64,000 nt of DNA from Dokdonia sp. (GCA_020630915.1 JAHDIF010000004.1:124001-188000); one strand, 5' to 3'. Shown: positions 27,536 to 37,906, counted from the first letter of the stretch. A program made the numbers and translations. The notes: generated by a model from the sequence alone, not told the origin.

Positions 27536-27832
27536 TTAACAATTACAATTCTTTTCTAACCATTTTTTCCATTTACCAATATCATCAATTGTAATATCAA
27601 AACTTCCAAAAATATTTCCAGTTGCAGAACTATTAATATCTGAAATAGACTCTAAATAATCTATTGACTTCTCTAATTCTTTGGTCAAAAAGAATACGTC
27701 ATCATCTGCGTTTAGATAACTTTCAAGAAATTCAATTTCATCCACAGCACGCTCACATCCCGTTTTTTCGCAAGAAAAAAAGAAAAAAACTAATAAAAGA
27801 AAGTGCCATGGTTTAGTCATTACCCTCCACAA
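27536..27832 (-). CDS. Small hypothetical lipoprotein
   Basis: LLLVFFFFSCEKTGC lipobox. Confidence 0.5.
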   Translation of the reverse strand: MWRVMTKPWHFLLLVFFFFSCEKTGCERAVDEIEFLESYLNADDDVFFLTKELEKSIDYLESISDINSSATGNIFGSFDITIDDIGKWKKWLEKNCNC

Positions 27833-30800
27833 ACAAATAATCCAACTTTAGCGCGTTAAAATCACTATTAAACTGTGCTACCTCAGCATCTAGCATCGTA
27901 TCAAAAGCTGTAAGTTGTTTGTTAATGGCTGCCTTAAGTTCATTTTTTACGGCTATGTCTTGCTCCGTAGGTCCAAAATCTCCCATGCCTACGAGACTAT
28001 TAAGATGTCCTAGTTTGTTGGTAAGTCGTATAGGGAAGTTCAACGGATCCTGTCCGGAACGATTCTTGGTTTGATAGAGTTCCTTTTCAATCTTGCCAAA
28101 TTCCTCTTGCATGGTCTTTGCCTTCTCTCGCAAATCTGCCGTCCGCGCATCATCTTTATATTGTTCTCCAAAAGCTTTTAACTGCGCATTCATCTTACGT
28201 ATCTTTTTGATACTCTGGTGCGCCCTATCTACAGATTTATTTACATCTGAAATAAAATCGTGTTGCTTTTGCATATCTGCCACCGTAGCCTCGGCATTAG
28301 GATTTGCTAGAATCGTAAAGGGCTGTACCTGATCTTCTCCGTTTACATTGAGTGCCACTTTATAATTCCCTGGAACCGCTTTCGGGCCATCAAGACTTGC
28401 CCACCAAAGGATCATTTTTGGTAACCGCTCAGCACCTTCTGTACGGGTATTCCAAGCATACATATTACCTCCTTTATCTACTTCTAGTTTGTTTTTCTTT
28501 TCTGCAGCTTTGGTATTGTATGACGCAAGTGTATCTCCAGTAACCGTCATGTAGGTAAGACTCACAGAATCTTTTTTCTTGTCATAATTAGGCAAGTTAA
28601 AATACGTCATCACACCACTTGGATGGTTGGTTCCTTCGGTCAGACTACCAGAACGACCTCCTCCGCCCATACGGTAGGTGTTTTTTGGCTTAAAGAGGTG
28701 ATTTTTGTTTGCTTTCGCGAAAGCAGACTGATGCAACATTCCCAGGTCATCGATTATCCAAAGACTACGCCCTTGTGTTGCTACAATTAAGTTGTTATCC
28801 TTAATGGTAAGATCTGTAATAGGTACAATAGGTAAATTAAGCTGGAAAGAGGACCAGTTTTTCCCATCATCCCAACTCATGTACATTCCTGTTTCTGTTC
28901 CCGCATAGAGTAATCCTTTTTTCTTTGGATCTTCGCGAAGCACTCGCGTAAAATGTTCTGACGGAATACCGTTTGTGATCTTTTTCCAAGACTTCCCATA
29001 ATCTGTAGTTTTGTACAAATAAGGTGCAAAATCTCCCATTTTGTATCGTGTTCCAGCGACATAGGCAGTCCCTTCTTCAAAAGCACTTGGCTCCACGCTA
29101 TTAATCATCATATTGGCAGGCATTCCTTTAGGAGTCACGTTTTGCCACGATTGCCCACCGTTTTGTGTAACGTGAATCAATCCATCATCACTTCCTACCC
29201 ATAAAAGACCTTCTTTAAGCGGAGACTCTGCCGCTGCAAAAATCGTACAGTAATACTCTACACTCGTATTATCTTGCGTAATAGGCCCTCCTGAAGATTT
29301 CATTTTTTCTGGATCGTTTGTAGTAAGATCTCCACTAATTACTTCCCAACTCTGCCCTTCATTTTCTGTCACGTGTACACTTTGTGAGAACGTATACATA
29401 CGGTTAGGGTTATGCTTTGAGAAAATGATAGGGAAATTCCATTGGAAGCGATATTTCATATCCTCTACACCATGTCCCATAGGATTATCTGGCCATACCG
29501 AAATAGAGCGCACGGTGTTTTTCTCGTGATTTACTCTAGTTAAAAAACCGTCGTAACTTCCTCCGTACACAATCTCATTATTTTCTGGATCGATCGCGAT
29601 GTGCGCACTCTCACCTCCTGCGGTAGGCTCCCAATCATCCTCAGATATACTTCTTCCTTCGGTTCTATGCGGTATTCGGATCGTACTATTATCCTGCTGA
29701 GCGACATAAATGCGGTATGGAAATGCATTATCTGTGGTGACGCGATAAAACTGCGCCGTAGGCTGATTCATATAGGTACTCCAAGAACGCCCTCCATCAT
29801 AAGTTACCTGCGCACCTCCATCATCTCCTATAATCATACGATTAGGATCTTCCGGTGCGATCCATAAATCGTGATGATCTCCGTGAGGTGCATTATAGGT
29901 ACTAAAAGACTTCCCTCCATCTGTAGATTTATGATAACGTACGTTTAAAACATACACGGTGTTTTCATCTTTTGTGTCTGCATATAAACGCGTATAATAC
30001 CAAGCTCTTTGACGAAGTTTACGCTCATCATTTATCTTTTTCCAAGTGGTTCCTGCATCTGTAGAAGTGTATAATCCTCCTTCTTTTTCATTTTCTACCA
30101 TCGCATAAAGGCGATTGCTATTTACAGGAGAAACCGTGATTCCCATAATCCCAAGAATACCTTTTGCAAACCCTTCGTTTTGCGACAGCTCTTTCCACGT
30201 CTCTCCACTATCTGTACTTTTCCATAATACAGACCCATCGCCTCCAGAACTTAGACTATAAGGCGTTCGTCTAGCATTCCAAGTAGTGGCATACAATACT
30301 CGCGAGTTATTAGGATCAATAATGAGATCTACAACACCCGCATCTGCATTTGCAAAGAGTGTTTGTCTCCAAGTCTTTCCGCCATCAGTACTTTTATACA
30401 CTCCTCTTTCTTGAGTAGGTTTGTAGATATTACCTAAGACTCCAGCATATACAATATCTGAGTTTTTAGGATCTACACGTAAACGAGGTACGTGACGGCT
30501 ATTTTTTAGTCCCGATTGCTCCCATGTCTTTCCGGCATCTACAGATTTCCAGATTCCGTAACCAGAAGAAACATTTCCTCTCAATGTTTTTTCTCCTCCG
30601 CCTACATAAATCACATTAGGGTCGCTTTTAGAAACTTCTACAGCACCTATACTTCCTCCAAAAAATCCATCAGAGATATTCTCCCATTCTTTTCCCCCAT
30701 TAGTCGTGCGCCATACACCACCACCAGTACTTCCCATGTAAAATAAATCTGGTTTTCCAGGCACTCCGGTTACTGCAGCACTTCTACCACCTCTAAAAGG

Positions 30801-30917
30801 GCCGATTAAACGATATTCTAAAGCATCGTAAACAGACTCATCTGGTGTTTGCGCTTGCGCGAAATTCCCCAAAAGGGCACAAATAGTCAATAGGGCAACT
30901 GAGAAAAACGTTTTCAT
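27813..30917 (-). CDS. Sortilin/BNR-repeat (VPS10-like) glycosyl hydrolase-type secreted protein
   Basis: Repeated Asp-box motifs (STDGGKTW, STDAGTTW, TDYGKSW, SWDDGKNW), signal peptide. Confidence 0.88.
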   Translation of the reverse strand: MKTFFSVALLTICALLGNFAQAQTPDESVYDALEYRLIGPFRGGRSAAVTGVPGKPDLFYMGSTGGGVWRTTNGGKEWENISDGFFGGSIGAVEVSKSDPNVIYVGGGEKTLRGNVSSGYGIWKSVDAGKTWEQSGLKNSRHVPRLRVDPKNSDIVYAGVLGNIYKPTQERGVYKSTDGGKTWRQTLFANADAGVVDLIIDPNNSRVLYATTWNARRTPYSLSSGGDGSVLWKSTDSGETWKELSQNEGFAKGILGIMGITVSPVNSNRLYAMVENEKEGGLYTSTDAGTTWKKINDERKLRQRAWYYTRLYADTKDENTVYVLNVRYHKSTDGGKSFSTYNAPHGDHHDLWIAPEDPNRMIIGDDGGAQVTYDGGRSWSTYMNQPTAQFYRVTTDNAFPYRIYVAQQDNSTIRIPHRTEGRSISEDDWEPTAGGESAHIAIDPENNEIVYGGSYDGFLTRVNHEKNTVRSISVWPDNPMGHGVEDMKYRFQWNFPIIFSKHNPNRMYTFSQSVHVTENEGQSWEVISGDLTTNDPEKMKSSGGPITQDNTSVEYYCTIFAAAESPLKEGLLWVGSDDGLIHVTQNGGQSWQNVTPKGMPANMMINSVEPSAFEEGTAYVAGTRYKMGDFAPYLYKTTDYGKSWKKITNGIPSEHFTRVLREDPKKKGLLYAGTETGMYMSWDDGKNWSSFQLNLPIVPITDLTIKDNNLIVATQGRSLWIIDDLGMLHQSAFAKANKNHLFKPKNTYRMGGGGRSGSLTEGTNHPSGVMTYFNLPNYDKKKDSVSLTYMTVTGDTLASYNTKAAEKKNKLEVDKGGNMYAWNTRTEGAERLPKMILWWASLDGPKAVPGNYKVALNVNGEDQVQPFTILANPNAEATVADMQKQHDFISDVNKSVDRAHQSIKKIRKMNAQLKAFGEQYKDDARTADLREKAKTMQEEFGKIEKELYQTKNRSGQDPLNFPIRLTNKLGHLNSLVGMGDFGPTEQDIAVKNELKAAINKQLTAFDTMLDAEVAQFNSDFNALKLDYLFVEGND
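28711..28724. repeat. GCTTTCGCGAAAGC palindrome (sortilin-like, AFAK)
   Basis: Exact 14-mer. Confidence 0.95.
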
Positions 30918-31035
30918 TTTGGTTGAATTTTGATTCTAGCTAAGAAATTTAGTGATTTCTTTAATAGTACTCAATTATTGTGTAGGTTTTAACGTGTCTG
31001 TGCTTTAAAGCTTCCCGCTTCCCAATGGTCGTGAA

Positions 31036-31155
31036 CCTGCCTTCCGGCAAGAAAGGATAAAAATAAATCACTCGTCACGCTAAATCTATTTCAGCGTCTT
31101 ATAACTCATTGAGCTCAACTACTTGTGTGATTCTGAAACAAGTTCAGAATGACGT
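31036..31155. repeat. Cluster of dispersed palindromic repeats (CCTGCC/GGCA; GTCACGCT..TTTCAGCGTC; TTCTGAAacaagTTCAGAA)
   Basis: Hairpin sequences in intergenic DNA running into the 3' end of the MATE gene. Confidence 0.5.
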
Positions 31156-32516
31156 AGGTTATTCTTGACTTCCCTTTTGAGAAAATAACCCGTTACCACT
31201 GTCGATAGCACATCGGCTATAGGAAAGGCAATCCATACACCCCAAACGCCGAGTAATGGTGGTAAAACTAGAATTAAAGGTATAAGGAAAAACCCTTGCT
31301 TTGTAAGACTCAATAATAGCGCTGGGGTGGCTTTCCCGATGGCCTGAAAATAGGCAGATCCTATGAGTTGTACCACAATAATAGGGGTTGCAGCAAAGAC
31401 CCATCTAAGCGCATTAGGAGTTCTGGAAAGGAGTTGCGCATTATCTGCTAATGTTTGTGTATCTCCTCCTTTATTACTCAAGAAAATAGACACAAAAAAG
31501 TCTGGAAAACTCATGATAATGATAAAAATAAGTAAGGCTAGCGCCCCTGCATATTTAATGGAGGTATTTATAGTCTCGCGCACGCGTGTATACTTCTCCG
31601 CTCCATAATTGTAGCCTGCAATAGGCATAAATCCTTGTGTAACTCCTATTACTGGAAACAGAGCAAACATAAGCATCCTACTTATGATCCCATATGATGC
31701 TACGTCTAAGGCATCTCCATAATTGATGAGTACATTATTTAATAAAATTCCAAGAACGCTAATGACTCCTTGACGTGCCAGTGTGACCGCCGAAAGCCCA
31801 GAAATCTCGCTCATTACTTTCCTTTTGAGCTTAAAGCATTCCGCTTTGAGGCGTAGTTCACTTTTTGCAATGAAGAACCACAGTATAAAACCAAAACATA
31901 CCGCATAACTAATGAAAGTAGCCCAAGCTGCACCCTCCATTCCCATATCGAGAACATTAATAAGAATGTAGTCCATAAGGATATTACCAATTGCTGGTAA
32001 GATCATTGCGTACATTGCAAATTTAGGCTTGCCCTCTGCACGTATAACATTGTTACCCATCATGCATAAAGCAAGCATCAAAATTCCGTACAATAAAATG
32101 CGATAATAGGTAAGAGCAAGATCTTTAAAAGAATCATCTGCCCCAAAAAACTCTATAAAGTAGTCTTGAAAAATGAGTCCTAAAGCCGCTAATGTGCCTG
32201 AAACTAGGACAGTAATCGTGATCTGATTTCCAAAAACGCGTAAGGCCTTGTCTTCATCTCCCGCTCCTAAAGCTCGAGATAAAACAGAACTTCCTCCTAT
32301 CCCAACCGCTAATCCTATAGCTGCAATAAAAAACGTAAATGGGATCACCACCGTAATCGCAGAAATAGCCTGAGGACCAATCCATCTTCCTACAAAGATG
32401 GTGTCTACAATCATATTAAGCGACATTACTAGTATACCTATAGAGGCTGGCACTGCTTGCTTAACCAAGAGTTTTGAGATAGGTTCTGTCCCTAAGGCTG
32501 TGGAGTTTTTTTTCAA
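31119..32516 (-). CDS. MATE family efflux transporter
   Basis: 12 TM-like segments; PASIGILVMSLNMIVDTIFVGRWIGPQAISA; C-terminus NNLRHSELVSESHK repeat-derived. Confidence 0.9.
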   Translation of the reverse strand: MKKNSTALGTEPISKLLVKQAVPASIGILVMSLNMIVDTIFVGRWIGPQAISAITVVIPFTFFIAAIGLAVGIGGSSVLSRALGAGDEDKALRVFGNQITITVLVSGTLAALGLIFQDYFIEFFGADDSFKDLALTYYRILLYGILMLALCMMGNNVIRAEGKPKFAMYAMILPAIGNILMDYILINVLDMGMEGAAWATFISYAVCFGFILWFFIAKSELRLKAECFKLKRKVMSEISGLSAVTLARQGVISVLGILLNNVLINYGDALDVASYGIISRMLMFALFPVIGVTQGFMPIAGYNYGAEKYTRVRETINTSIKYAGALALLIFIIIMSFPDFFVSIFLSNKGGDTQTLADNAQLLSRTPNALRWVFAATPIIVVQLIGSAYFQAIGKATPALLLSLTKQGFFLIPLILVLPPLLGVWGVWIAFPIADVLSTVVTGYFLKREVKNNLRHSELVSESHK

Positions 32517-32525
32517 ATAGTGGTT

Positions 32526-33566
32526 CTAGGCGGTTATAGCTTTAGTTTCGACCTCAGCCCACTCATTTGCCCATCTGGCTAGTAATCGCGCCCAGTCATC
32601 ACGGTCATTAATACAAGGGATGGTGTGAAAGTCTTTTCCGCCTGCTTCGTGAAAGATTTCTTCACCTTCCATCGCAATTTCTTCAAGGGTTTCTAGACAG
32701 TCTGATACAAAAGCGGGTGTGGCAATCGCCATTTTCTTAAAACCTTCTTTACCCATGCGCTCTATGGTGCGATCTGTATAAGGTTGTAACCAAGGGTCAA
32801 AGCCTAAACGCGATTGAAAACTGGTAGAATACGTTAAGGGTTCCCATCCCAAATATTGTCCTACCATTCTAGTCGTTTCATAGCATTGATGTCTATAACA
32901 AAACTCGTGGGCTTTAGAGGCAGACATACAGCAAGATCCATCTATTTTACAGTGCATTTTTGTCACATCACTCTTGCGTATGTGTCTCTCTGGAACGCCG
33001 TGATACGAAAACAATACGTGCTCATGGTCTACCCCGTCAAGGCTTTCTGCTATGGAATCTCCTAATACTTTAATATATTCTGTGTTGTTGTAAAATGGTT
33101 TGAGATCTGTGATTTTCATTTCCGGAAAATGCTTTGCTCTTATCTCCTCTGCGAGAACTAGAATGGTCTCTGTCGTTGCCATTGCATATTGCGGATACAA
33201 AGGCACTAAGAACACCTCTGTAATTCCTTGATCGTGCAGTTTTTGAAGTCCGCTCTCTATACTTGGATTTCCGTATCGCATTGCAATTTCTACCGGAAGT
33301 TTGGTGTGGTTGGCCACTTTTTCGCGTAAGCGTTCTGTAAGGACTATAAGCGGCGAGCCCTCTTCCCACCATATTTTACTGTAGGCCTTAGCACTTTGCT
33401 TGGGTCGTGTATTTAAAATAATGCCCTTTACCAGGAGTGTGCGTGCCCACAAGGGCACATCAATTACACGCTCATCCATCAAAAACTGTCCGAGGTATTT
33501 TTTTACGTCCTTTGGATTGGTACTTTCTGGAGATCCCAGATTTACAAGTAGTACGCCTTTGTTCAT
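32526..33566 (-). CDS. hemH: Ferrochelatase
   Basis: GVLLVNLGSPESTNPKDVKKYLGQFL, FSYHGVPERHIRKSD, CIND. Confidence 0.95.
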   Translation of the reverse strand: MNKGVLLVNLGSPESTNPKDVKKYLGQFLMDERVIDVPLWARTLLVKGIILNTRPKQSAKAYSKIWWEEGSPLIVLTERLREKVANHTKLPVEIAMRYGNPSIESGLQKLHDQGITEVFLVPLYPQYAMATTETILVLAEEIRAKHFPEMKITDLKPFYNNTEYIKVLGDSIAESLDGVDHEHVLFSYHGVPERHIRKSDVTKMHCKIDGSCCMSASKAHEFCYRHQCYETTRMVGQYLGWEPLTYSTSFQSRLGFDPWLQPYTDRTIERMGKEGFKKMAIATPAFVSDCLETLEEIAMEGEEIFHEAGGKDFHTIPCINDRDDWARLLARWANEWAEVETKAITA

Positions 33567-33662
33567 TTGTTTTTCTTTTTCGCTACACAAAAATAAGACC
33601 TTACGCGCTTATGCTCGTTAAAAAAACGATAAGAGTTTGTGATAGCGGTATCGATCAATAAA

Positions 33663-34547
33663 TCAACTTAGGGACATCAAATACTTCTTAGGAGTTGTCC
33701 CGAATTTCTTTTTAAAAGCTGCAATAAAATGACTGGCCGTACTATAGCCTACTTTTAGGCCTACTTCGTTTACATTGTGGGAGCCGCTTTCTAGTAATTG
33801 TCGTGCCACTTCCATCTTGTAATCAAACAGAAAGCTGTACACTGAGTCTCCATAAATCTGCTTAAAACCTTCTTTAAGCTTGTTAAGCGATAGCCCTATT
33901 TCTTCAGAAAGCGCCTGTAACGTAGGCGGCTCTGTCATCCTTGCAATAACGATTTCTTTGGCCCTTTTAATTTTAGTAACATTATCCTCGTCTGCCAGAA
34001 ATGGGCATTGTGCCACATCTGCATCTGCAGGACGATTAAAATATAGGCTTAGAAGTTCGTACGCCTTACCCTTTACATACAGTTCCTTAATACTAGGATG
34101 CAAATTATAGTTCACCACTTGGTTAAGAGCAATTGCCATACTGGGAGAAATTCCGCCATCTTGATAGTATTTACGGTCCTTATTCTCATCACTTAAGAAA
34201 GTTATATAGCTCGCCTCACGCGAAAAAAGACTATGAAACTTCTTAATAGAGATTAATATCGACACTACCCAAGTATGCGGCGCCAATTCCAAATTCATAG
34301 GTAAATCTCGCTGAGGGTTATACAATAATAATGATTGCTCCTCTGGCATAGGTAGTTTATACGCCCCGTTATTGAACTGAAAAATAGCATTGCCTTTTAA
34401 GCAAAAATGAAATTGAATAATATTGCTATCTACCTCTCTTACAAATTGATAGACCTCTTCTTGTTCATTAAGAAATGTGAGTACAGTAAACCCTTGCTCT
34501 ATAAAAGTTTCTGCTACTGTGCTTATAGCGACATTTTTTGATTCCAT
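33663..34547 (-). CDS. AraC family transcriptional regulator
   Basis: C-terminal double HTH: LQALSEEIGLSLNKLKEGFKQIYGDSVYSFLFDYKMEVARQLLES...NEVGLKVGYSTASHFIAAFKKKFGTTPKKY. Confidence 0.92.
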   Translation of the reverse strand: MESKNVAISTVAETFIEQGFTVLTFLNEQEEVYQFVREVDSNIIQFHFCLKGNAIFQFNNGAYKLPMPEEQSLLLYNPQRDLPMNLELAPHTWVVSILISIKKFHSLFSREASYITFLSDENKDRKYYQDGGISPSMAIALNQVVNYNLHPSIKELYVKGKAYELLSLYFNRPADADVAQCPFLADEDNVTKIKRAKEIVIARMTEPPTLQALSEEIGLSLNKLKEGFKQIYGDSVYSFLFDYKMEVARQLLESGSHNVNEVGLKVGYSTASHFIAAFKKKFGTTPKKYLMSLS

Positions 34548-34567
34548 GAACCTTACAATTATTGTTT

Positions 34568-34590
34568 TTATTTAGATTAAATCTAAATAA
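34568..34590. promoter_or_regulatory. 23-bp perfect palindrome, candidate metal/iron-regulator box
   Basis: TTATTTAGATT-A-AATCTAAATAA between divergent araC-type gene and hemA. Confidence 0.55.
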
Positions 34591-34602
34591 ATTGTGTGTT
34601 AT

Positions 34603-34616
34603 GCTTTCGCGAAAGC
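34603..34616. repeat. GCTTTCGCGAAAGC palindrome, intergenic (araC-type/hemA)
   Basis: Exact 14-mer. Confidence 0.95.
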
Positions 34617-34723
34617 ATTGTAAAATTAAGCAATTAGGTGCATTTCTCCTCTTATATGCTTAAACAAAACCCACTCCGATACTATTCGTACCGCTAGCGT
34701 TATTTTTTAGACGTACTTCGCGA

Positions 34724-34731
34724 TATTTTTG
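34724..34731 (+). promoter_or_regulatory. Candidate -7 element TATTTTTG of hemA
   Basis: Exact TAnnTTTG 9 nt before ATG at 34741. Confidence 0.45.
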
Positions 34732-34740
34732 CAACCGGTT

Positions 34741-36006
34741 ATGACAAAACCTCAAAGTACACATACACATTTGCCTCAATTCTATGCTATCGGTCTTAGC
34801 TACAAAAAAGCCGATGCAGAGATACGCGGCAATTTTTCTGTAAGTACGACCGCCCAAGAAGCAATTCTTGCCCAAGCAAAAGAAGAAGGCATTACCGGTC
34901 TAGTCGTTATTTCTACCTGCAACCGTACAGAATTATATGGCTTTGCTGCTAGCGCTTCTCAATTCATTAAAATTCTTTGTAAGCATACCTACGGCACCAT
35001 AGAAGAGTTTGATGACGTGGCCTATGTTTATGAAGGAGATGCTGCCATCAACCATTTATTTAAAGTAGGAACTGGTCTTGATAGTCAGATTTTAGGTGAC
35101 TTTGAGATTATTGGTCAGCTCAAGGTAGGCTTTAAAAATGCCAAGAATATTGGGCTTGTAAATCCATACATGGAACGCCTTATCAATTCTGTAATACAAG
35201 CCAGCAAGCGCATTAAAACAGAAACTGAAATTTCAAGCGGGGCGACTTCAGTAAGTTTTGCGGCGGTGCAATATATAATGGCGCGCGTGCCTTACGTGAC
35301 CGAAAAAAATATTTTGCTTTTCGGGACTGGGAAAATAGGACGTAATACTTGTGAAAACTTGGTGAAACACACCAAAAATGATCATATTATCCTCATTAAC
35401 CGTACAAAAGCAACGGCAGAAAAAGTCGCGGGCAAGTTCAACCTTCTCGTAAAAGACTATGCAAATATCCAAAGTGAAATAGCACAAACAGATGTGCTTA
35501 TTGTAGCTACTGGCGCCCAAAAGCCTACGATCAACAAAAATCTAATACACAGCACAAAACCAATACTTATTTTAGATCTTTCGATTCCTAAAAATGTGGC
35601 GAGTGATGTGACTGAATTAAAAAACGTCACCCTCATACATCTGGATCAACTATCCAAAATGACAGATGATACTTTAAAACGCCGTCAAGCCTATATTCCT
35701 AAGGCAGAAAGCATCATCCAAGAAATTAAAGCAGAATTCAACACTTGGTTAGACACGCGCAAATTTGCTCCAACTATTCACGCTTTAAAAACAAAGCTTT
35801 CTGATATTCAAGCTCTAGAGCTCACCAATTATCGTAAAAAAGCCGCCAACTTTAATGAGACTCAAGCAACTGAGGTTTCTGATAGACTTATCCAGAAAAT
35901 TACGAATAGGTTTGCTATGCATTTACGGGAAGCAAATGGCTCATCGCAACAAAGCATTGATCTTATAAATGCGATTTTCCAATTAGAAAAAAACAGCAAT
36001 GACTAA
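34741..36006 (+). CDS. hemA: Glutamyl-tRNA reductase
   Basis: STCNRTELYGFA, VGTGLDSQILGDFEIIGQ; ATG 34741 preferred over TTG 34729. Confidence 0.95.
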   Translation: MTKPQSTHTHLPQFYAIGLSYKKADAEIRGNFSVSTTAQEAILAQAKEEGITGLVVISTCNRTELYGFAASASQFIKILCKHTYGTIEEFDDVAYVYEGDAAINHLFKVGTGLDSQILGDFEIIGQLKVGFKNAKNIGLVNPYMERLINSVIQASKRIKTETEISSGATSVSFAAVQYIMARVPYVTEKNILLFGTGKIGRNTCENLVKHTKNDHIILINRTKATAEKVAGKFNLLVKDYANIQSEIAQTDVLIVATGAQKPTINKNLIHSTKPILILDLSIPKNVASDVTELKNVTLIHLDQLSKMTDDTLKRRQAYIPKAESIIQEIKAEFNTWLDTRKFAPTIHALKTKLSDIQALELTNYRKKAANFNETQATEVSDRLIQKITNRFAMHLREANGSSQQSIDLINAIFQLEKNSND

Positions 36007-36913
36007 AGTCATTAGGATAGGAACTAGGGATAGCGAGCTCGCATTATGGCAGGCAAAAACAGTGCAATCCCAATTAGAATCATACGGTTATACGACTACC
36101 CTTGTTCCTGTAAAATCTACTGGAGATTTGGTGCTTGACAAGCCTCTATACGAGTTAGGTATTACAGGTATTTTTACAAAAACTCTAGACGTTGCTATGC
36201 TTAACGGCACCGTAGATATTGCTGTGCATAGTATGAAAGATGTACCTACTGCACTACCTATAGGTATTGTTCAAGCGGCAGTATTGGAAAGGGCTGAAAC
36301 AGTAGATGTTTTAGTGCACAAAGGCGCTACAGATTATCATAAAAAGTGTACCATTGCTACAGGAAGCCTGCGTCGCAAAGCACAATGGCTCAATAAATAC
36401 CCAAATCATATAATAACAGATTTACGAGGTAATGTAAATACACGTCTTCAAAAGCTAGCAGACAATAATTGGACAGGTGCTATTTTTGCAAAAGCTGGAC
36501 TAGAACGCATACAAGTACTTCCAGAGAACTACCAAACCTTAGACTGGATGATTCCTGCACCTGCACAAGGAGCTATGGTGATTGTAGCCTTAGAAAATGA
36601 TGAATTTTGCAAAACCGCTTGCGCGAAACTTAACCATGAACCCTCTGCGCTGTGTACACACATAGAACGTGAATTCCTACGTGTTCTAGAGGGAGGATGT
36701 ACGGCACCTATAGGCGCCTTAGCCACGATAGAAGAAGACGCCATATATTTTAATGGCGTATTATTCTCATTAGACGGACAAGTCAAAATAGAGGTTTCTA
36801 GATCAATTTCTGTAAACCATAGTGAAGGGCTAGGTACGGACTGCGCACTTGAACTTTTAGACAACGGCGGACGCGGATTAATGAAGGAGATAAAAGGACA
36901 AATACATAAGTAA
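35999..36913 (+). CDS. hemC: Hydroxymethylbilane synthase
   Basis: IRIGTRDSELALWQA, HSMKDVPTALP, LEGGCTAPIGA. Confidence 0.96.
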   Translation: MTKVIRIGTRDSELALWQAKTVQSQLESYGYTTTLVPVKSTGDLVLDKPLYELGITGIFTKTLDVAMLNGTVDIAVHSMKDVPTALPIGIVQAAVLERAETVDVLVHKGATDYHKKCTIATGSLRRKAQWLNKYPNHIITDLRGNVNTRLQKLADNNWTGAIFAKAGLERIQVLPENYQTLDWMIPAPAQGAMVIVALENDEFCKTACAKLNHEPSALCTHIEREFLRVLEGGCTAPIGALATIEEDAIYFNGVLFSLDGQVKIEVSRSISVNHSEGLGTDCALELLDNGGRGLMKEIKGQIHK

Positions 36914-37566
36914 TGCCTACGGTGCTTTCTACAAAAAAATTACTTCCTAATCAACGTGAGTTATTACTCAACGCAGGGGTGTCATTTGTGGAGTATGATG
37001 CGATCAGCATTAAATCCCTGCCCTTTGAAATCTCCAAGGATATTAAAAATATAGTTATTACGAGTCAAAACGCGGCTAGAGTTTTTTTTGAAAAAACCAT
37101 TGGTTTGGATATCGCCTACAAGTACTTTATTGTGGGTCAGAAAACTGCAGCCCTTTTTTCTAAAAAAGGGCTCAAAATTGAAAAAACAGCTCAAAATTCG
37201 ACAGAATTAGGGCGTTTTATAGTAAAAAATCATAAAAATGATCATTTTTCGTATTTCTGTAGTAAGCAGCGAAGAGAAGAATTACCTACTATTTTAAAAG
37301 AGGGAAAAGTATCGCTAGATGAAATAATAACTTACGAGACCACCCTTAATTTAGAGAGCTTTAACCAACAATTTGACGGTGTCCTATTCTTTAGCCCTTC
37401 TGGAATAGATGCTTTCGCGAAAGCGAATGCTTTTCAGCAAACATATACTTTTTGCATAGGTGAAACCACAGCAGATGAAGCTAGAAAATATACAGATAAA
37501 GTAATCGTTGCAAACGACACCACTGTGGAAAGTGTGATTGCGAAAGTGGTAAAAAAAATAATGTAA
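36913..37566 (+). CDS. hemD: Uroporphyrinogen-III synthase
   Basis: Position after hemC; VITSQNAARVFF, FFSPSGIDAF. Confidence 0.85.
   Translation: MPTVLSTKKLLPNQRELLLNAGVSFVEYDAISIKSLPFEISKDIKNIVITSQNAARVFFEKTIGLDIAYKYFIVGQKTAALFSKKGLKIEKTAQNSTELGRFIVKNHKNDHFSYFCSKQRREELPTILKEGKVSLDEIITYETTLNLESFNQQFDGVLFFSPSGIDAFAKANAFQQTYTFCIGETTADEARKYTDKVIVANDTTVESVIAKVVKKIM
37411..37424. repeat. GCTTTCGCGAAAGC palindrome (hemD, AFAK)
   Basis: Exact 14-mer. Confidence 0.95.
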
Positions 37567-37567
37567 G

Positions 37568-37906
37568 ATGAATGAACTATCTAAAAATAGAAAAAATAAT
37601 ATCCTTGATTTTTTTCAGATTATAAGTTCTGAAAAATCTCAATTAAATTACAAAAAGGCCGTTCCTTTCGTTCATATATCAGATGAATTAGTTTGCCAAT
37701 GGGATGACCTCTTTTCTGAAGATTATGAATGGTATAAAGAAATTTGGAGTAAATCAGAATTCGATATTTTAAAAACATTCAATTCTGAATTCAATCGTAT
37801 TTTGAATACAATGGAAGAACTCAAGGATGTCCCAGATATTCTGGAAAACGACAAATGGAAACAAGTAATGAATCTTGCTAGTAATACTTTAAAACAACTT
37901 GATTAG
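37568..37906 (+). CDS. Hypothetical protein
   Basis: Intact 112-aa ORF in hem operon; no family recognised. Confidence 0.45.
   Translation: MNELSKNRKNNILDFFQIISSEKSQLNYKKAVPFVHISDELVCQWDDLFSEDYEWYKEIWSKSEFDILKTFNSEFNRILNTMEELKDVPDILENDKWKQVMNLASNTLKQLD

Noticed and set aside
28930-28940. CTTCGCGAAG within the sortilin-like gene as another family palindrome
   Set aside because: It lacks the TTTCGCGAAA core and flanks; could be a chance CGCG palindrome.
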